The position numbers were made by a program, and so were the translations under genes. Positions 26,726-35,474 of a stretch of 64,000 nucleotides of DNA are shown piece after piece; within the stretch, counting starts at the first letter, position 1; each line of letters starts with the position of its first letter. This stretch comes from Atopobium sp. oral taxon 199 str. F0494 (GTDB taxonomy: Bacteria; Actinomycetota; Coriobacteriia; Coriobacteriales; Atopobiaceae), in the NCBI RefSeq assembly GCF_000411555.1, contig NZ_KE150486.1, positions 558,001 to 622,000 of the forward strand, written 5' to 3'. The notes beneath the pieces were generated by a model that worked only from the letters and a program-made list of their open reading frames with translations, had not been told where the DNA came from and did not search any database.

Positions 26726-27856
26726 ATGAAAAAATACGTCCTGAGGACTCTTAAAGTCTTGCTTGGCCTTGGTATCACCATCGCACTCGTTTTTGGCGGA
26801 TATCTTCTGTACCTGCAGCTTAACTACTATCGCATCCCTGACAATACATCGATTGCCAATGACGGAGCCTCCCCTGCTACTACCCGTGTCGAGGTTGGAA
26901 AAGAATACACCGCGTCAACGTACAATATTGGATTTGGCGCCTACACTCCCGACTATACCTTCTTTATGGACGAGGGCATTATGGCTGACGGAACGCGCAC
27001 TAAAGGCGAGCACGGCCGCGCAGTCAGCAAAGATTCCGTTGAGACATGCACCAAAGGCGCGCTTGACACTGTTGCCTCACTTCATAATGGGACGGCTCCC
27101 GATTTTATGCTCTTTCAGGAAGTAGACAGAAACTCTGACAGGAGCTATCACGTTAATCAGGTGCAGGCGACAAACTCAAAGTTTTCTGAGGACGCCTCCT
27201 ACTACGCGCAAAACTTCCATACCGGCTTTCTTGCCTACCCGATTCCTGAATTCCACGGAAGCGTGGACGCGGGTCTTATGACCCTCTCTAGCGTAGCAGC
27301 CACAGAAAGCACACGGCGTAGCTATCCTGTTGACCAGTCATTCTTTGCAAAATTCTTTGATTTGGATCGTTGTTTTATGGTCACGCGTTATCCCACCGAT
27401 GACGGACACGAGCTGGTACTTATCAACTCGCATATGTCCGCTTACGATGCCGGAGGCACCATGCGTGCCAAACAACTTGCCATGCTTCGGGATATTCTTA
27501 CCGAGGAACGAGCCAAGGGCAACTACGTCATCGCTGGCGGCGATTGGAACCACGCGCTTGCAGGTTCCCTTTCTTTGTACCCATCCGACCAACAAGTCCC
27601 AGATTGGGTTGCTGAGCTCAAGGATTCCGACTTGCCGGAAGGATTCTCCGTAGTTAAAGCCGATAATCTGGCCGACGTCCCCAGCTGCCGCGGTGACGAC
27701 ATTCCCTATACCAAAGGACACACCTACACCACCACAGTTGACGGCTGGATTGTTTCCGATAACGTGAAAGCACAGGCAGAAAACATTGATACAGGCTTTG
27801 CCTACAGCGATCATAATCCCGTGCTTTTGCGCTTCACACTTGGAAAGGCTGCGTAA
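26726..27856 (+). CDS. Membrane-anchored endonuclease/exonuclease/phosphatase-fold protein
   Basis: A 376-residue protein. A basic start and hydrophobic segment (about residues 5-30) anchor it in the membrane or act as an uncleaved signal, leaving the catalytic domain outside. The domain has the EEP-superfamily motifs in order: TYNIGFGAY (near 65), LFQEVD (near 130, metal-binding Glu), INSHMS (near 232), GGDWNH (near 270, catalytic Asp-Asn pair), and YSDHNPV (near 360, catalytic His). Members include DNases, sphingomyelinases and inositol phosphatases, so the substrate cannot be told; an extracellular nuclease or phosphodiesterase is plausible. A GGAGG site precedes the ATG by five bases. It appears monocistronic. 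Confidence 0.88.
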   Translation: MKKYVLRTLKVLLGLGITIALVFGGYLLYLQLNYYRIPDNTSIANDGASPATTRVEVGKEYTASTYNIGFGAYTPDYTFFMDEGIMADGTRTKGEHGRAVSKDSVETCTKGALDTVASLHNGTAPDFMLFQEVDRNSDRSYHVNQVQATNSKFSEDASYYAQNFHTGFLAYPIPEFHGSVDAGLMTLSSVAATESTRRSYPVDQSFFAKFFDLDRCFMVTRYPTDDGHELVLINSHMSAYDAGGTMRAKQLAMLRDILTEERAKGNYVIAGGDWNHALAGSLSLYPSDQQVPDWVAELKDSDLPEGFSVVKADNLADVPSCRGDDIPYTKGHTYTTTVDGWIVSDNVKAQAENIDTGFAYSDHNPVLLRFTLGKAA

Positions 27857-27894
27857 CAGGCAAAAAAGAGCGATATCTGTCAAATCCTCTAAAA

Positions 27895-27908
27895 TGTTGT
27901 AATTACAA
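27895..27908. promoter_or_regulatory. Perfect 14-base palindrome, possible operator
   Basis: GTTGTAATTACAAC is a perfect palindrome about 140 bases before the DUF438/hemerythrin/PAS gene and 40 bases after the preceding gene. The form fits a dimeric regulator site, but I cannot assign it to a family. No promoter boxes are clear around it. Confidence 0.35.
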
Positions 27909-28047
27909 CGTTCTTCTCGGTAAGAATCTGCCAAACTGCTCCTCGATAAAGTAAACCGGAGTAGACTTTTGCGTATGGCTCTATACGATTCTGCTTGCAC
28001 GCTGTAACCGATAGCCACCTGCCTCAAGTCACTCGAAAGGAGTACAC

Positions 28048-29733
28048 ATGAGCAATGTTTTGGATCTGGATAAGTCCGTCTATGAGATTTGCACGGAGTT
28101 TCCTGTCATCAAAGGCCTTATGGCCGACAACGGATTTAAGGAAATCACCGAGCCCGGTCGTCTGCAGACGATGGGTCGCTTTATGACTATCCCCAAGGGT
28201 TGCGCTCATAAGGGCGTCGATCTTGAAGAACTCAAAAACGTTTTTCGCGCCCATGGATTTGTCATTAAAGGAGATGAGGACGTAGCGGATAAAAACAATC
28301 TTGGCTCATCCGTCGTCGCGGCCGCTAAAGCCACCGCGACCTTTGTCACCGGCGTCAGCGAAAAAGACGGCGCTGACACCGCTGGTACCGCCGAGGCGCC
28401 TCTCGCAGCAAATGACATCCCTCTCGCCAAGACTCCCGAAGAGCGCAAAGCTCTCATCGCCCAATACCTGGAGCGCCTAAATGACGGTGAAGATATTGAA
28501 AGCGTTCGCGAGGACTTTGCCCGCAACTTCAAAGACGTTTCTGGCGGCGAGATTTCCACTGCTGAGCAGGAACTTATCGCCGGCGGTGTCCCTATGGAGA
28601 AAGTCCTTCGCCTCTGTGATGTTCATGCGTCGCTCTTTGAAGGCCATGTTTCTTGCGTATCTACCGGAGCCGCTGAAGAAACGCCCGGTCATCCCATATG
28701 GACCATGCGTCAGGAAAACGAACGCATCATGTCGTTCATCAATGACCGCGTAAAACCCGATGTCAGACGAGTCCGTACACTAACCGACACCGCTTCCGCA
28801 GATGAGCGCAGTGGCATCGTCGCTCTTTTGAAAGCCGATATAGCAACTTTCAGCGAGGTGTTCATTCATTACAAGCGCAAAGAAGAGCTGCTCTTTCCCC
28901 ACCTTGAGCGTCACGATATCACCGGACCCTCTAAAGTCATGTGGGGCAAAGACGACGAGGTAAGAAATGCTGTACACGGCGCCGAAGCTCTGCTTGAAAC
29001 CGCTTACGGCACATATGACTCCCAGCTTTTATCAGGTGTAGCCGACTATCTTGACGAAGCCGTTGAGGACGCCGAGTCTATGGTAAGCAAGGAAGAAAAC
29101 GTTTTGATTCCACTCTCCCTTGAGCATCTCTCCGCGACGCAATGGACTCAAATTGCCGCAGAGGAAAATGAGTTCGGTCACGCCTTTGGCGTCAATCCTC
29201 CCGCTTGGCATGCAGACCCGCTCGAGCTTGCAAACGACAAGCTCAAAGAGATGGAAGCCGTGGCAAGTGGCGATTACGCGGACAATCGCTCAGAGAGAGC
29301 CTCTCATGCAGCTACATCGCCAGATGAAACGATTCGCCTGTCCACGGGTGAGCTCACTCTTGCTCAGCTTGAAGGCATTTTTGCGACCATTCCTCTAGAT
29401 ATTACCTTTGTGGATGCCAACGATAAGACCCGCTACTTCAGCCATGGAGACACCCGCGCCTTCCCGCGTCCTAAGAGCTGTCTTGGTCGTGATGTGTATG
29501 ACTGCCATCCGCCTAAAAGCCAAGAAGTTGTGCGGCGAATCTTAACTGAGTTCAAGAGCGGCAAGCGCGATGTCTCAGAGTTCTGGTTCAAGGCCATGGG
29601 AAAGTTTCTGTACGTCCGCTATTTTGCCGTCCGTGATGATGCAGGCAACTACCTCGGCGCTCTTGAGACCACGCAAGACATCGGACCCATCAAAGCGCTC
29701 GAAGGAGAAAACCGCCGCGGATCTGACTCATAA
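28048..29733 (+). CDS. DUF1858-DUF438-hemerythrin-PAS sensor-like protein
   Basis: A 561-residue cytoplasmic multidomain protein. Residues about 5-65 resemble DUF1858 (LDLDKSVYEICTEFPVIKGL onward). Residues about 130-200 match DUF438 (IAQYLERLNDGEDIESVREDF, EQELIAGGVP). Residues about 205-370 are a hemerythrin-like HHE domain with HPIWTMRQENERI, HYKRKEELLFPHLERH and EENVLIPLSLEHL, giving the His/Glu ligands for a di-iron site. Residues about 450-555 are a PAS domain (ITFVDANDKTRYFSHGD, GRDVYDCHPPKSQEVV). Such proteins are common in anaerobes and are thought to sense oxygen, nitric oxide or redox state, but have no output domain here. AAAGGAG precedes the ATG by six bases. It has its own terminator. 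Confidence 0.88.
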   Translation: MSNVLDLDKSVYEICTEFPVIKGLMADNGFKEITEPGRLQTMGRFMTIPKGCAHKGVDLEELKNVFRAHGFVIKGDEDVADKNNLGSSVVAAAKATATFVTGVSEKDGADTAGTAEAPLAANDIPLAKTPEERKALIAQYLERLNDGEDIESVREDFARNFKDVSGGEISTAEQELIAGGVPMEKVLRLCDVHASLFEGHVSCVSTGAAEETPGHPIWTMRQENERIMSFINDRVKPDVRRVRTLTDTASADERSGIVALLKADIATFSEVFIHYKRKEELLFPHLERHDITGPSKVMWGKDDEVRNAVHGAEALLETAYGTYDSQLLSGVADYLDEAVEDAESMVSKEENVLIPLSLEHLSATQWTQIAAEENEFGHAFGVNPPAWHADPLELANDKLKEMEAVASGDYADNRSERASHAATSPDETIRLSTGELTLAQLEGIFATIPLDITFVDANDKTRYFSHGDTRAFPRPKSCLGRDVYDCHPPKSQEVVRRILTEFKSGKRDVSEFWFKAMGKFLYVRYFAVRDDAGNYLGALETTQDIGPIKALEGENRRGSDS

Positions 29734-29818
29734 AAAGCGGCGCTGACGTACCAAGCCGCTCCCGCTCCAGCGCATAAAGCATCAGCACGTTTTTGAAACG
29801 AACTATGCCTCAGCTACA

Positions 29819-29857
29819 CGCCCTTCTCGCTATATCTTTGGCGAGAAGGGCGTTTGG
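29819..29857 (+). terminator. Terminator built from paired octamer copies
   Basis: CGCCCTTCTCGC, a 10-base loop, and GCGAGAAGGGCG form a perfect 12-base stem followed by TTT. It lies 85 bases after the hemerythrin/PAS gene. The stem consists of two facing copies of the overrepresented octamer, the arrangement seen when uptake sequences double as terminators. Confidence 0.7.
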
Positions 29858-29904
29858 ACAATCAGGTACAATATCTGACAAAATTACCGAGCAAAAGGAT
29901 TGCT

Positions 29905-31224
29905 ATGTCACAACCCACAGCCACGCCCCGCCACGGGCAAAACTATGCGTATGCCATTGTGGCGGCATGCGTCGCCATCATGTTTTTTCCCTGCGCAATC
30001 ATTCTGACGTGTTTTGGCATATTCATTACGCCGGTCACTCAGTATTTCAACGTGCCGAAAGTCAGCTTTTCACTCGTCTTTTCCGTTATCTGCCTTACGA
30101 TGATGATTGCCCTTCCCATCACGGGTCGGCTGCTGAAGGCGCACAGCATGCGCATGGTTCTCACGATAGATACGCTCCTTTGCGGCCTTGCCTACGGCAC
30201 CATGGGACTAGTACAGTCAGTCTGGCAGCTTTACGTTTGCGGCGTCATCATCGGAATTGGTTTGCCAGGCCTTATCTTTTTGGCTGTGCCGACACTCATA
30301 GGCAACTGGTTCTCAGAGCGAGTCGGCTTCTTTATTGGTTTTTGCTTTGCCTTTACCGGTATCGGAGGCGCTCTTTTTAACCCCATTGGGTCAGCTCTTA
30401 TAGCAAGCGGAGCCGAGGGATGGCGCATGTGCTATTTCATCTTCGCCGCAATCATTCTCGTATGTACGCTGCCCTTTACCTTCTGTATTGTCCGCGACAG
30501 GCCTTCCGATCTTGGGCTTCTTCCTATGGGGTCGGGTGAGAAAAACGCTGATAGCGTCGATGCTAGTGCCAGTGTCAATGCCAGCACCAACTCGTGTGCA
30601 AAATCAACCCTTGATGAAGGTATTCCGGCAAACAGGGCTTTGCGCATGCCGGCCTTCTTTATGATTGGGGCATTCTACGCCCTTATCACGCTCAATCAGC
30701 AAATCTCACAATTTTTCCCCAGCTACGCCGCTACATTTTCCGATACTGCGCCTGAGATTGCCGCTGCCGGTGGCCTTATCGCGGGCGCCGTCATGGTCGG
30801 ACAAGCCCTTGGGAAGGTAGCACTCGGAGCTCTGAATGACAAGTCGGAAAAAGTCGCTTGTTACGCCGGCATCTTCTGTGGTATTGCCGGTCTAGCGCTG
30901 CTCTGGATCAAGATAGCCTCATTGCCTCTCATGCTTGCGGGGGCTTTTCTCTTTGGCGTAGTGTATGCCATGACTACTGTTGAGACGCCCATCCTGGTTC
31001 GCGCGGTCTTCGGTACCAAGGACTATACGCTCATCTACTCTCGAATCGCTGTTGTCAGCTCGCTTATGTCGGCAATCGCTTTGGTGGTATGGAGCCTTAT
31101 CGTTGACGGTTCGACTGCCGGCTACGATATCCTTTTTGTCCTTGGCTTTGCCCTCATGCTCAGCTGCCTGGTTCTTTCCCTATTCGCGCTTAGAGGGGCG
31201 CGTTGGGTACATCGCATGAGGTGA
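29905..31224 (+). CDS. Major facilitator superfamily transporter
   Basis: A 439-residue membrane protein with about 12 hydrophobic segments and a hydrophilic central loop (near residues 205-240) between two halves. The first half has GFGIFITPVTQYF-like FGIFITPVTQYFNV and ERVGFFIGFCFAFTGIGGALFNPIG, typical of the monocarboxylate/oxalate-formate antiporter-like MFS branch. AAAGGA seven bases before the ATG at 29905 sets the start; an upstream in-frame TTG at 29854 overlaps the terminator. Substrate is unknown, with small organic acids as a family-based guess. It is convergent with the M18 aminopeptidase gene. Confidence 0.88.
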   Translation: MSQPTATPRHGQNYAYAIVAACVAIMFFPCAIILTCFGIFITPVTQYFNVPKVSFSLVFSVICLTMMIALPITGRLLKAHSMRMVLTIDTLLCGLAYGTMGLVQSVWQLYVCGVIIGIGLPGLIFLAVPTLIGNWFSERVGFFIGFCFAFTGIGGALFNPIGSALIASGAEGWRMCYFIFAAIILVCTLPFTFCIVRDRPSDLGLLPMGSGEKNADSVDASASVNASTNSCAKSTLDEGIPANRALRMPAFFMIGAFYALITLNQQISQFFPSYAATFSDTAPEIAAAGGLIAGAVMVGQALGKVALGALNDKSEKVACYAGIFCGIAGLALLWIKIASLPLMLAGAFLFGVVYAMTTVETPILVRAVFGTKDYTLIYSRIAVVSSLMSAIALVVWSLIVDGSTAGYDILFVLGFALMLSCLVLSLFALRGARWVHRMR

Positions 31225-31241
31225 TTAAAACAGAACATGTA

Positions 31242-32721
31242 CTACGATATTTTTATGCTATCCGCTTCGGAAATGACAATATCAGCATCATAGAATGCCA
31301 GAAGAGCCTGTATTCCCAAAGCTGTATCGCGCGACCCTGTCGTCTCAAAGACTGAATGCATGGCAAGCTGGGGCAGTCCTACATCAATGCCGTGCATGCT
31401 CACTTGTATATTTGAGAGATTGCCCAAAGTCGAACCGCCCGGCATGTCGCTACGATTAGCAAAGACCTGGTAAGGTAGGTTACGAGCTGACAGTATCTCC
31501 TCAAAAACAGCGCGACTTACCGCGTCCGTACAGTACGACTGGCGGGCAGCCTCCTTAATGACAATGCCTCCGTTAAGTCTGCATTGGTTGGTGCTATCGT
31601 ATTTCTCAGGATGAGCCGGATGCAGCGCGTGAGCATTGTCACAGCTCACCAACATTGAAGCTGCAAGAGCACGATGAAAATCGTCTTCGCTCAAGCCAAG
31701 CGCGCTGTTAATGCGCACAAGCGTGTCACGTAAAAACGTAGACATGGCTCCTTGCTTGGTATTGGAGCCCACCTCTTCATTATCAAAGCAAGCGTAGACG
31801 GAAATATCTGAGTCGTTATCAGATGCAAGAAATGCCTTCAACGCGGCATAGGCGGACTGCAAATCATCCAGATGCCCTGCGGATACAAACTCATCCTTGT
31901 AACCCCAGATACGTCCGCCGGTATGATCAACGAGGAAGAGATCGAATGAAAGAACATCGCTTGCGTCAACTCCCGCCTCCATGGCAATCATCTGCCTGAA
32001 TGCGCCCTCAGACAGCTCGCCAGCCGAGAAAAGCGGCATGAGATCGACAGCCCGATTAAGCTCAGGAGCCAGCCCCCGAACCACGATTTAAATGGATTGC
32101 TAGGCTGGGAATGAGGGCAATATCTCGTTCTATAGTAATCAGGCGCGACTCAATCTTAGAACCACAACGTACCAGTACGCGACCAGCAAGACCAAGCGGT
32201 CTGTCCAGCCAGGTATGATCAATCATGCCTCCATAGGCTTCCACAGAAAGACGCAGGGTATCTTGTTCACCCTTTAACTCAGGCACCGCTTTCACCTTAT
32301 AGGAGGGAGAGTCGCCGTGAGCGACGGCAATCTGAAAATGATACGGCGCGGTGCCGTCAAAATCATCAGCTTTGTCAAACTTCTCGCCAACCTTCCATGC
32401 GATGACAGAAGAATTATTCCGCACGGTAAGGTACCGGCCACCGCGAACAACCTTCCACGCAGCGCCCTCGGGAAGATAGACGTAGCCAGCCGCCTCAAGA
32501 TGTGCACGCACGGTTGTTGCAGTGTGAAACATTGAAGGGCTTCGATCGATAAACTCAAGCAAATCACGAGAAACTGCGAGGTCTTCTTTTGTCACAGACA
32601 ACAAGGTCACTCCTTCAAAGTTGTATATTCGCATTAAGCCTAGCATGCAATCAAACATAATCATAGCTTTTGCGTGACAGGCGAGAAAATCATCAAGCTC
32701 GTACGTTTTCGACGTGCTCAT
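31242..32721 (-). pseudogene. apeB: M18-family aminopeptidase split by a one-base frameshift
   Basis: Two overlapping frames together encode a full M18 (aspartyl aminopeptidase-like) zinc peptidase. The upstream frame (32721 to 32062, 219 residues) has the N-terminal half with VAHGDSPSYKVK; the downstream frame (from about 32084 to 31242) has DHTGGRIWGYKDEFVSAGHLDD-type core, CFDNEEVGSNTKQGA, and SMHGIDVGLPQLAMHS with metal ligands. The break lies at a run of five C (plus strand) at 32073-32077. Removing one base there joins them as HLNRGSG-LAPELNRAVDLMP, as expected in the family. All other catalytic motifs are intact, so this is either a recent mutation, a phase-variable tract, or a sequencing error. 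I judge the last two at least as likely as true loss. Confidence 0.85.
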
Positions 32722-32808
32722 GCACTACCCTAGTATCTGACAAAAAATTCGCGATGTACGCGTGCACCCGATTTCGTGGGCGCGATACTCCACAGTAAGG
32801 CAGGTACC

Positions 32809-33780
32809 ATGGAACTCAGTCAGGCAATCGAACACGCCAGTGCATACTTGATACCAGGGTTTTTGAACGATGACGCCGTACTGACCGCAGAGCGTCTCAA
32901 AAATGAAGACGCCCTTAAGACACTGCTTGATGCCTGGAACGCGGCTCCAAAGGACAGCCTTCCGTTCTCTTTTGACCTCGTGCGTCAGCTCGCCGACCGT
33001 AACCGCGAGGTCTGCGACCTGTACGGCGCCGAGCGTCTGAGAAACGCCAACGGTGTGTCACTCGCGCGTGGACTCACCACTGAAGATACTGCGCGAGGTG
33101 TAGCAAAACTGCAGCATCGCCGTGAGGCTGGCGTCATGAAGACTGCCGGACCCACGCTTACCGACCTGACGCTCGCCTACCATGAAAAGCCGGTTTCAGG
33201 AACCGTTTTGGGTATCGACATTGAGACGACGTCTCGCTTTCCCGATCAGGGTTACATCATCAATGTTGGGTTTGAGTTCTGGAATCTTGGTCCTCAGACG
33301 GTACCGGTTAACCCTCATACAGCTTATTTCGGAATGCCAGAGTTCTACCGCGAGAAGGGCGTACCTCTGACAGAGATTCACCATATCACCTGGCAAGATC
33401 TTGAGGGAAAGCCGACATTTCGCTCAAACAAAGCCGCTCAAAAGGCGCTGCTGACTGTGATGAAAAAAGTTCCCTTCATAGCGCATAACGCCGCTTTTGA
33501 AGATTCCTGGTTTATGCTGCAGATAGATGGCTATGCGGAGGCTCGCAAAGAAGGTAAGATTATCCCTATCGATACCCGTGAGATCTGCCGCCGCCTTGAT
33601 CCGGAATTTCGTTCTCTTCTCCCCGCGTCACGACCCGCAAGCCTTGAGAACTGGGCACGACGCCGCGGCACGCTTGCGGCAACCGAAGCTGAACGGCACC
33701 TTGGTCTTGATGACGTTGACCTCATGATTCGCACCGTTCAGGCTGAGTTTAACGAGCGCAATATGTTTGGAGCCTCATAA
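32809..33780 (+). CDS. DnaQ-like DEDDh 3'-5' exonuclease domain protein
   Basis: A 323-residue protein. The C-terminal half (about residues 130-315) is a DEDDh exonuclease: ExoI GIDIETTS (near 133), ExoII IAHNAAFEDSWF (near 225), and ExoIII ERHLGLDDVDLM (near 298) with the His and Asp of the active site. The first 120 residues are helical, with no recognised domain. It resembles the proofreading epsilon subunit superfamily but is too long and diverged to call dnaQ; a nuclease of DNA repair or RNA turnover is plausible. The start at 32809 has AAGG about eight bases upstream. It is divergent from the M18 gene and 130 bases before gltX. Confidence 0.85.
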   Translation: MELSQAIEHASAYLIPGFLNDDAVLTAERLKNEDALKTLLDAWNAAPKDSLPFSFDLVRQLADRNREVCDLYGAERLRNANGVSLARGLTTEDTARGVAKLQHRREAGVMKTAGPTLTDLTLAYHEKPVSGTVLGIDIETTSRFPDQGYIINVGFEFWNLGPQTVPVNPHTAYFGMPEFYREKGVPLTEIHHITWQDLEGKPTFRSNKAAQKALLTVMKKVPFIAHNAAFEDSWFMLQIDGYAEARKEGKIIPIDTREICRRLDPEFRSLLPASRPASLENWARRRGTLAATEAERHLGLDDVDLMIRTVQAEFNERNMFGAS

Positions 33781-33910
33781 TACATTGAAATCACTGGAGC
33801 TATATACTTACATAGTTGTCTAGTATTGAGTAGTTTTATTTCATGGCCAGCCGTGTATCTTTGGCCCTTCGGATTGCCTACCCCGAAGACGCCGACTGTT
33901 AGGAGGAGTT

Positions 33911-35416
33911 TTGTCCCAAAATAAACAGGTCCGCGTACGCTTTGCTCCCTCGCCCACCGGAAAACTGCATATCGGCGGCGCTCGCACCGCTATCTATAAC
34001 TGGGCCTTTGCCCGCGCCAATAACGGTACCTTCATTCTGCGCATCGATGACACCGATCCCGCACGTTCCACTGACGAGAATACGCAGATCATCCTGCGTG
34101 CCATGCGCTGGCTTGGTCTTGACTGGGATGAAGGCCCCGATAAGGGCGGTGACTTCGGACCGTACGCTCAAACCGAACGCCTGGAGATCTACCGTAAGGC
34201 CGCACACACCCTGCTGGCAAAGGGCAAGGCATATCCGTGCTTCTGCACGCCCGAGAAACTCGCCGCAGATAAAAAAGAGGCGGAGCAGCGCCATGACCCA
34301 TTCCAAGGCTATCAGCGTACCTGCAGAAACATTGACCCCGCTGAAGCTCAAGTGCGTATTGAGGCCGGTGAGCCCTACACTATCCGAATTAAGGTACCGC
34401 TTGACCGCGGCGATGTTGTTGTTCATGACGCGGTGCATGGCGATGTCACATTCAACGCTCGCGAGCTTGACGACTTTATCATCTTCCGCTCTGACGGTAC
34501 GCCAACCTACAACTTCGCGACCGTCGTTGACGATGCCATGATGGGTATCACGCACGTCATCCGAGGCGACGATCATCTGTCCAATACTCCCCGCCAGATC
34601 ATGGTCTACGAAGCTCTCGGCGCGCCGGTGCCTGAGTTCGCGCATATTTCCATGATTTTGGGGCCTGACGGTAAAAAACTTTCCAAACGACACGGTGCCA
34701 CCTCTGTTGAAGAGTATCGTGACGCGGGATATCTTTCCGATGCCTTCGTCAATTATCTGGCACTTCTCGGCTGGTCGTTGGACGGTGAAACCACCATCGT
34801 TCCGCGCGCTACCCTGGCTTCTCAGTTTTCGCTCGACCACGTTTCAAAAAATCCTGCAAAATCAGATCCGGAGCGTCTGAACTGGATAAACGCAACCTAT
34901 CTCTCAGCCATGGACAATAAAACGTTCTCGACGCACGTTCTCATCCCCGAGCTTATCCGCGCAGGTCTTGAAAACGCTTCCGACACTGAAGCAGATGTCG
35001 AAAAGCTCTATGCCGCGCGCCCCGCTTGGTATGACCTGCTTTCCGAGATTCTCAAACCTCGCACTACCGTTTCCCCTGACGTTATAGAGAAGGCTCGATT
35101 CCTCTACGAAGGAGACGAAGTTACCTTTGACGAGAAGAGCGTCTCCAAGAGTCTCGCCAAGGAAGGAGCACACACGATTCTTGAGGCTGCGCATGCCATG
35201 CTCTCACCTGTTTCGCAATGGACTCCCGTACACATTGACGAAGCGCTTGAGATTTTGCCGGAACAGCTTAACCTCAAAAAACGAGTGGTATTTCAAGCAA
35301 TCCGTGTCGCCGAGTGCGGCAACATGGTCTCTCCGCCACTCGGTGAGTCCATGGCGCTTCTCGGCAAAACAACCGCTCTTATCCGCCTTAAGCGAGCGCT
35401 TGCGATAGCCCAATAG
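33911..35416 (+). CDS. gltX: Glutamyl-tRNA synthetase
   Basis: A class I synthetase of 501 residues, normal for GltX. Motifs: RFAPSPTGKLHIGGARTA (HIGH as HIGG), RIDDTDPARS, a zinc-like CFCTPEKL segment, DDHLSNTPRQ, and GKKLSKRHGA (KMSKS type). It starts with TTG at 33911 behind AGGAGGAG. In organisms lacking glutaminyl-tRNA synthetase it may also mischarge tRNA-Gln for GatCAB; a glnS is not seen here. The leader of 130 bases contains a CTTCGG/CCGAAG hairpin near 33868-33891 of unknown role. Confidence 0.96.
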   Translation: MSQNKQVRVRFAPSPTGKLHIGGARTAIYNWAFARANNGTFILRIDDTDPARSTDENTQIILRAMRWLGLDWDEGPDKGGDFGPYAQTERLEIYRKAAHTLLAKGKAYPCFCTPEKLAADKKEAEQRHDPFQGYQRTCRNIDPAEAQVRIEAGEPYTIRIKVPLDRGDVVVHDAVHGDVTFNARELDDFIIFRSDGTPTYNFATVVDDAMMGITHVIRGDDHLSNTPRQIMVYEALGAPVPEFAHISMILGPDGKKLSKRHGATSVEEYRDAGYLSDAFVNYLALLGWSLDGETTIVPRATLASQFSLDHVSKNPAKSDPERLNWINATYLSAMDNKTFSTHVLIPELIRAGLENASDTEADVEKLYAARPAWYDLLSEILKPRTTVSPDVIEKARFLYEGDEVTFDEKSVSKSLAKEGAHTILEAAHAMLSPVSQWTPVHIDEALEILPEQLNLKKRVVFQAIRVAECGNMVSPPLGESMALLGKTTALIRLKRALAIAQ

Positions 35417-35474
35417 CGCGTACGCTTCGTTCTGACATTGCACACGCGCTTCCTGTATATACAAGGAGCTTTCT

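Noticed and set aside
31242-32721. Programmed ribosomal frameshift in the M18 gene
   Set aside because: There is a homopolymer, but I see no stimulatory structure or Shine-Dalgarno-like element that would support programming; M18 genes are not known for it.
33781-33910. A T-box leader before gltX
   Set aside because: The region is too short and lacks the T-box consensus; only one small hairpin is visible.
33899-34840. A 313-residue minus-strand ORF opposite gltX
   Set aside because: It is an antisense frame of a clearly conserved synthetase gene.
35435-35459. A promoter CTGACA with 18 bases and TATATA before the L-serine dehydratase gene
   Set aside because: It would place the start of transcription on top of the ribosome site, so it is unlikely to be functional as read.
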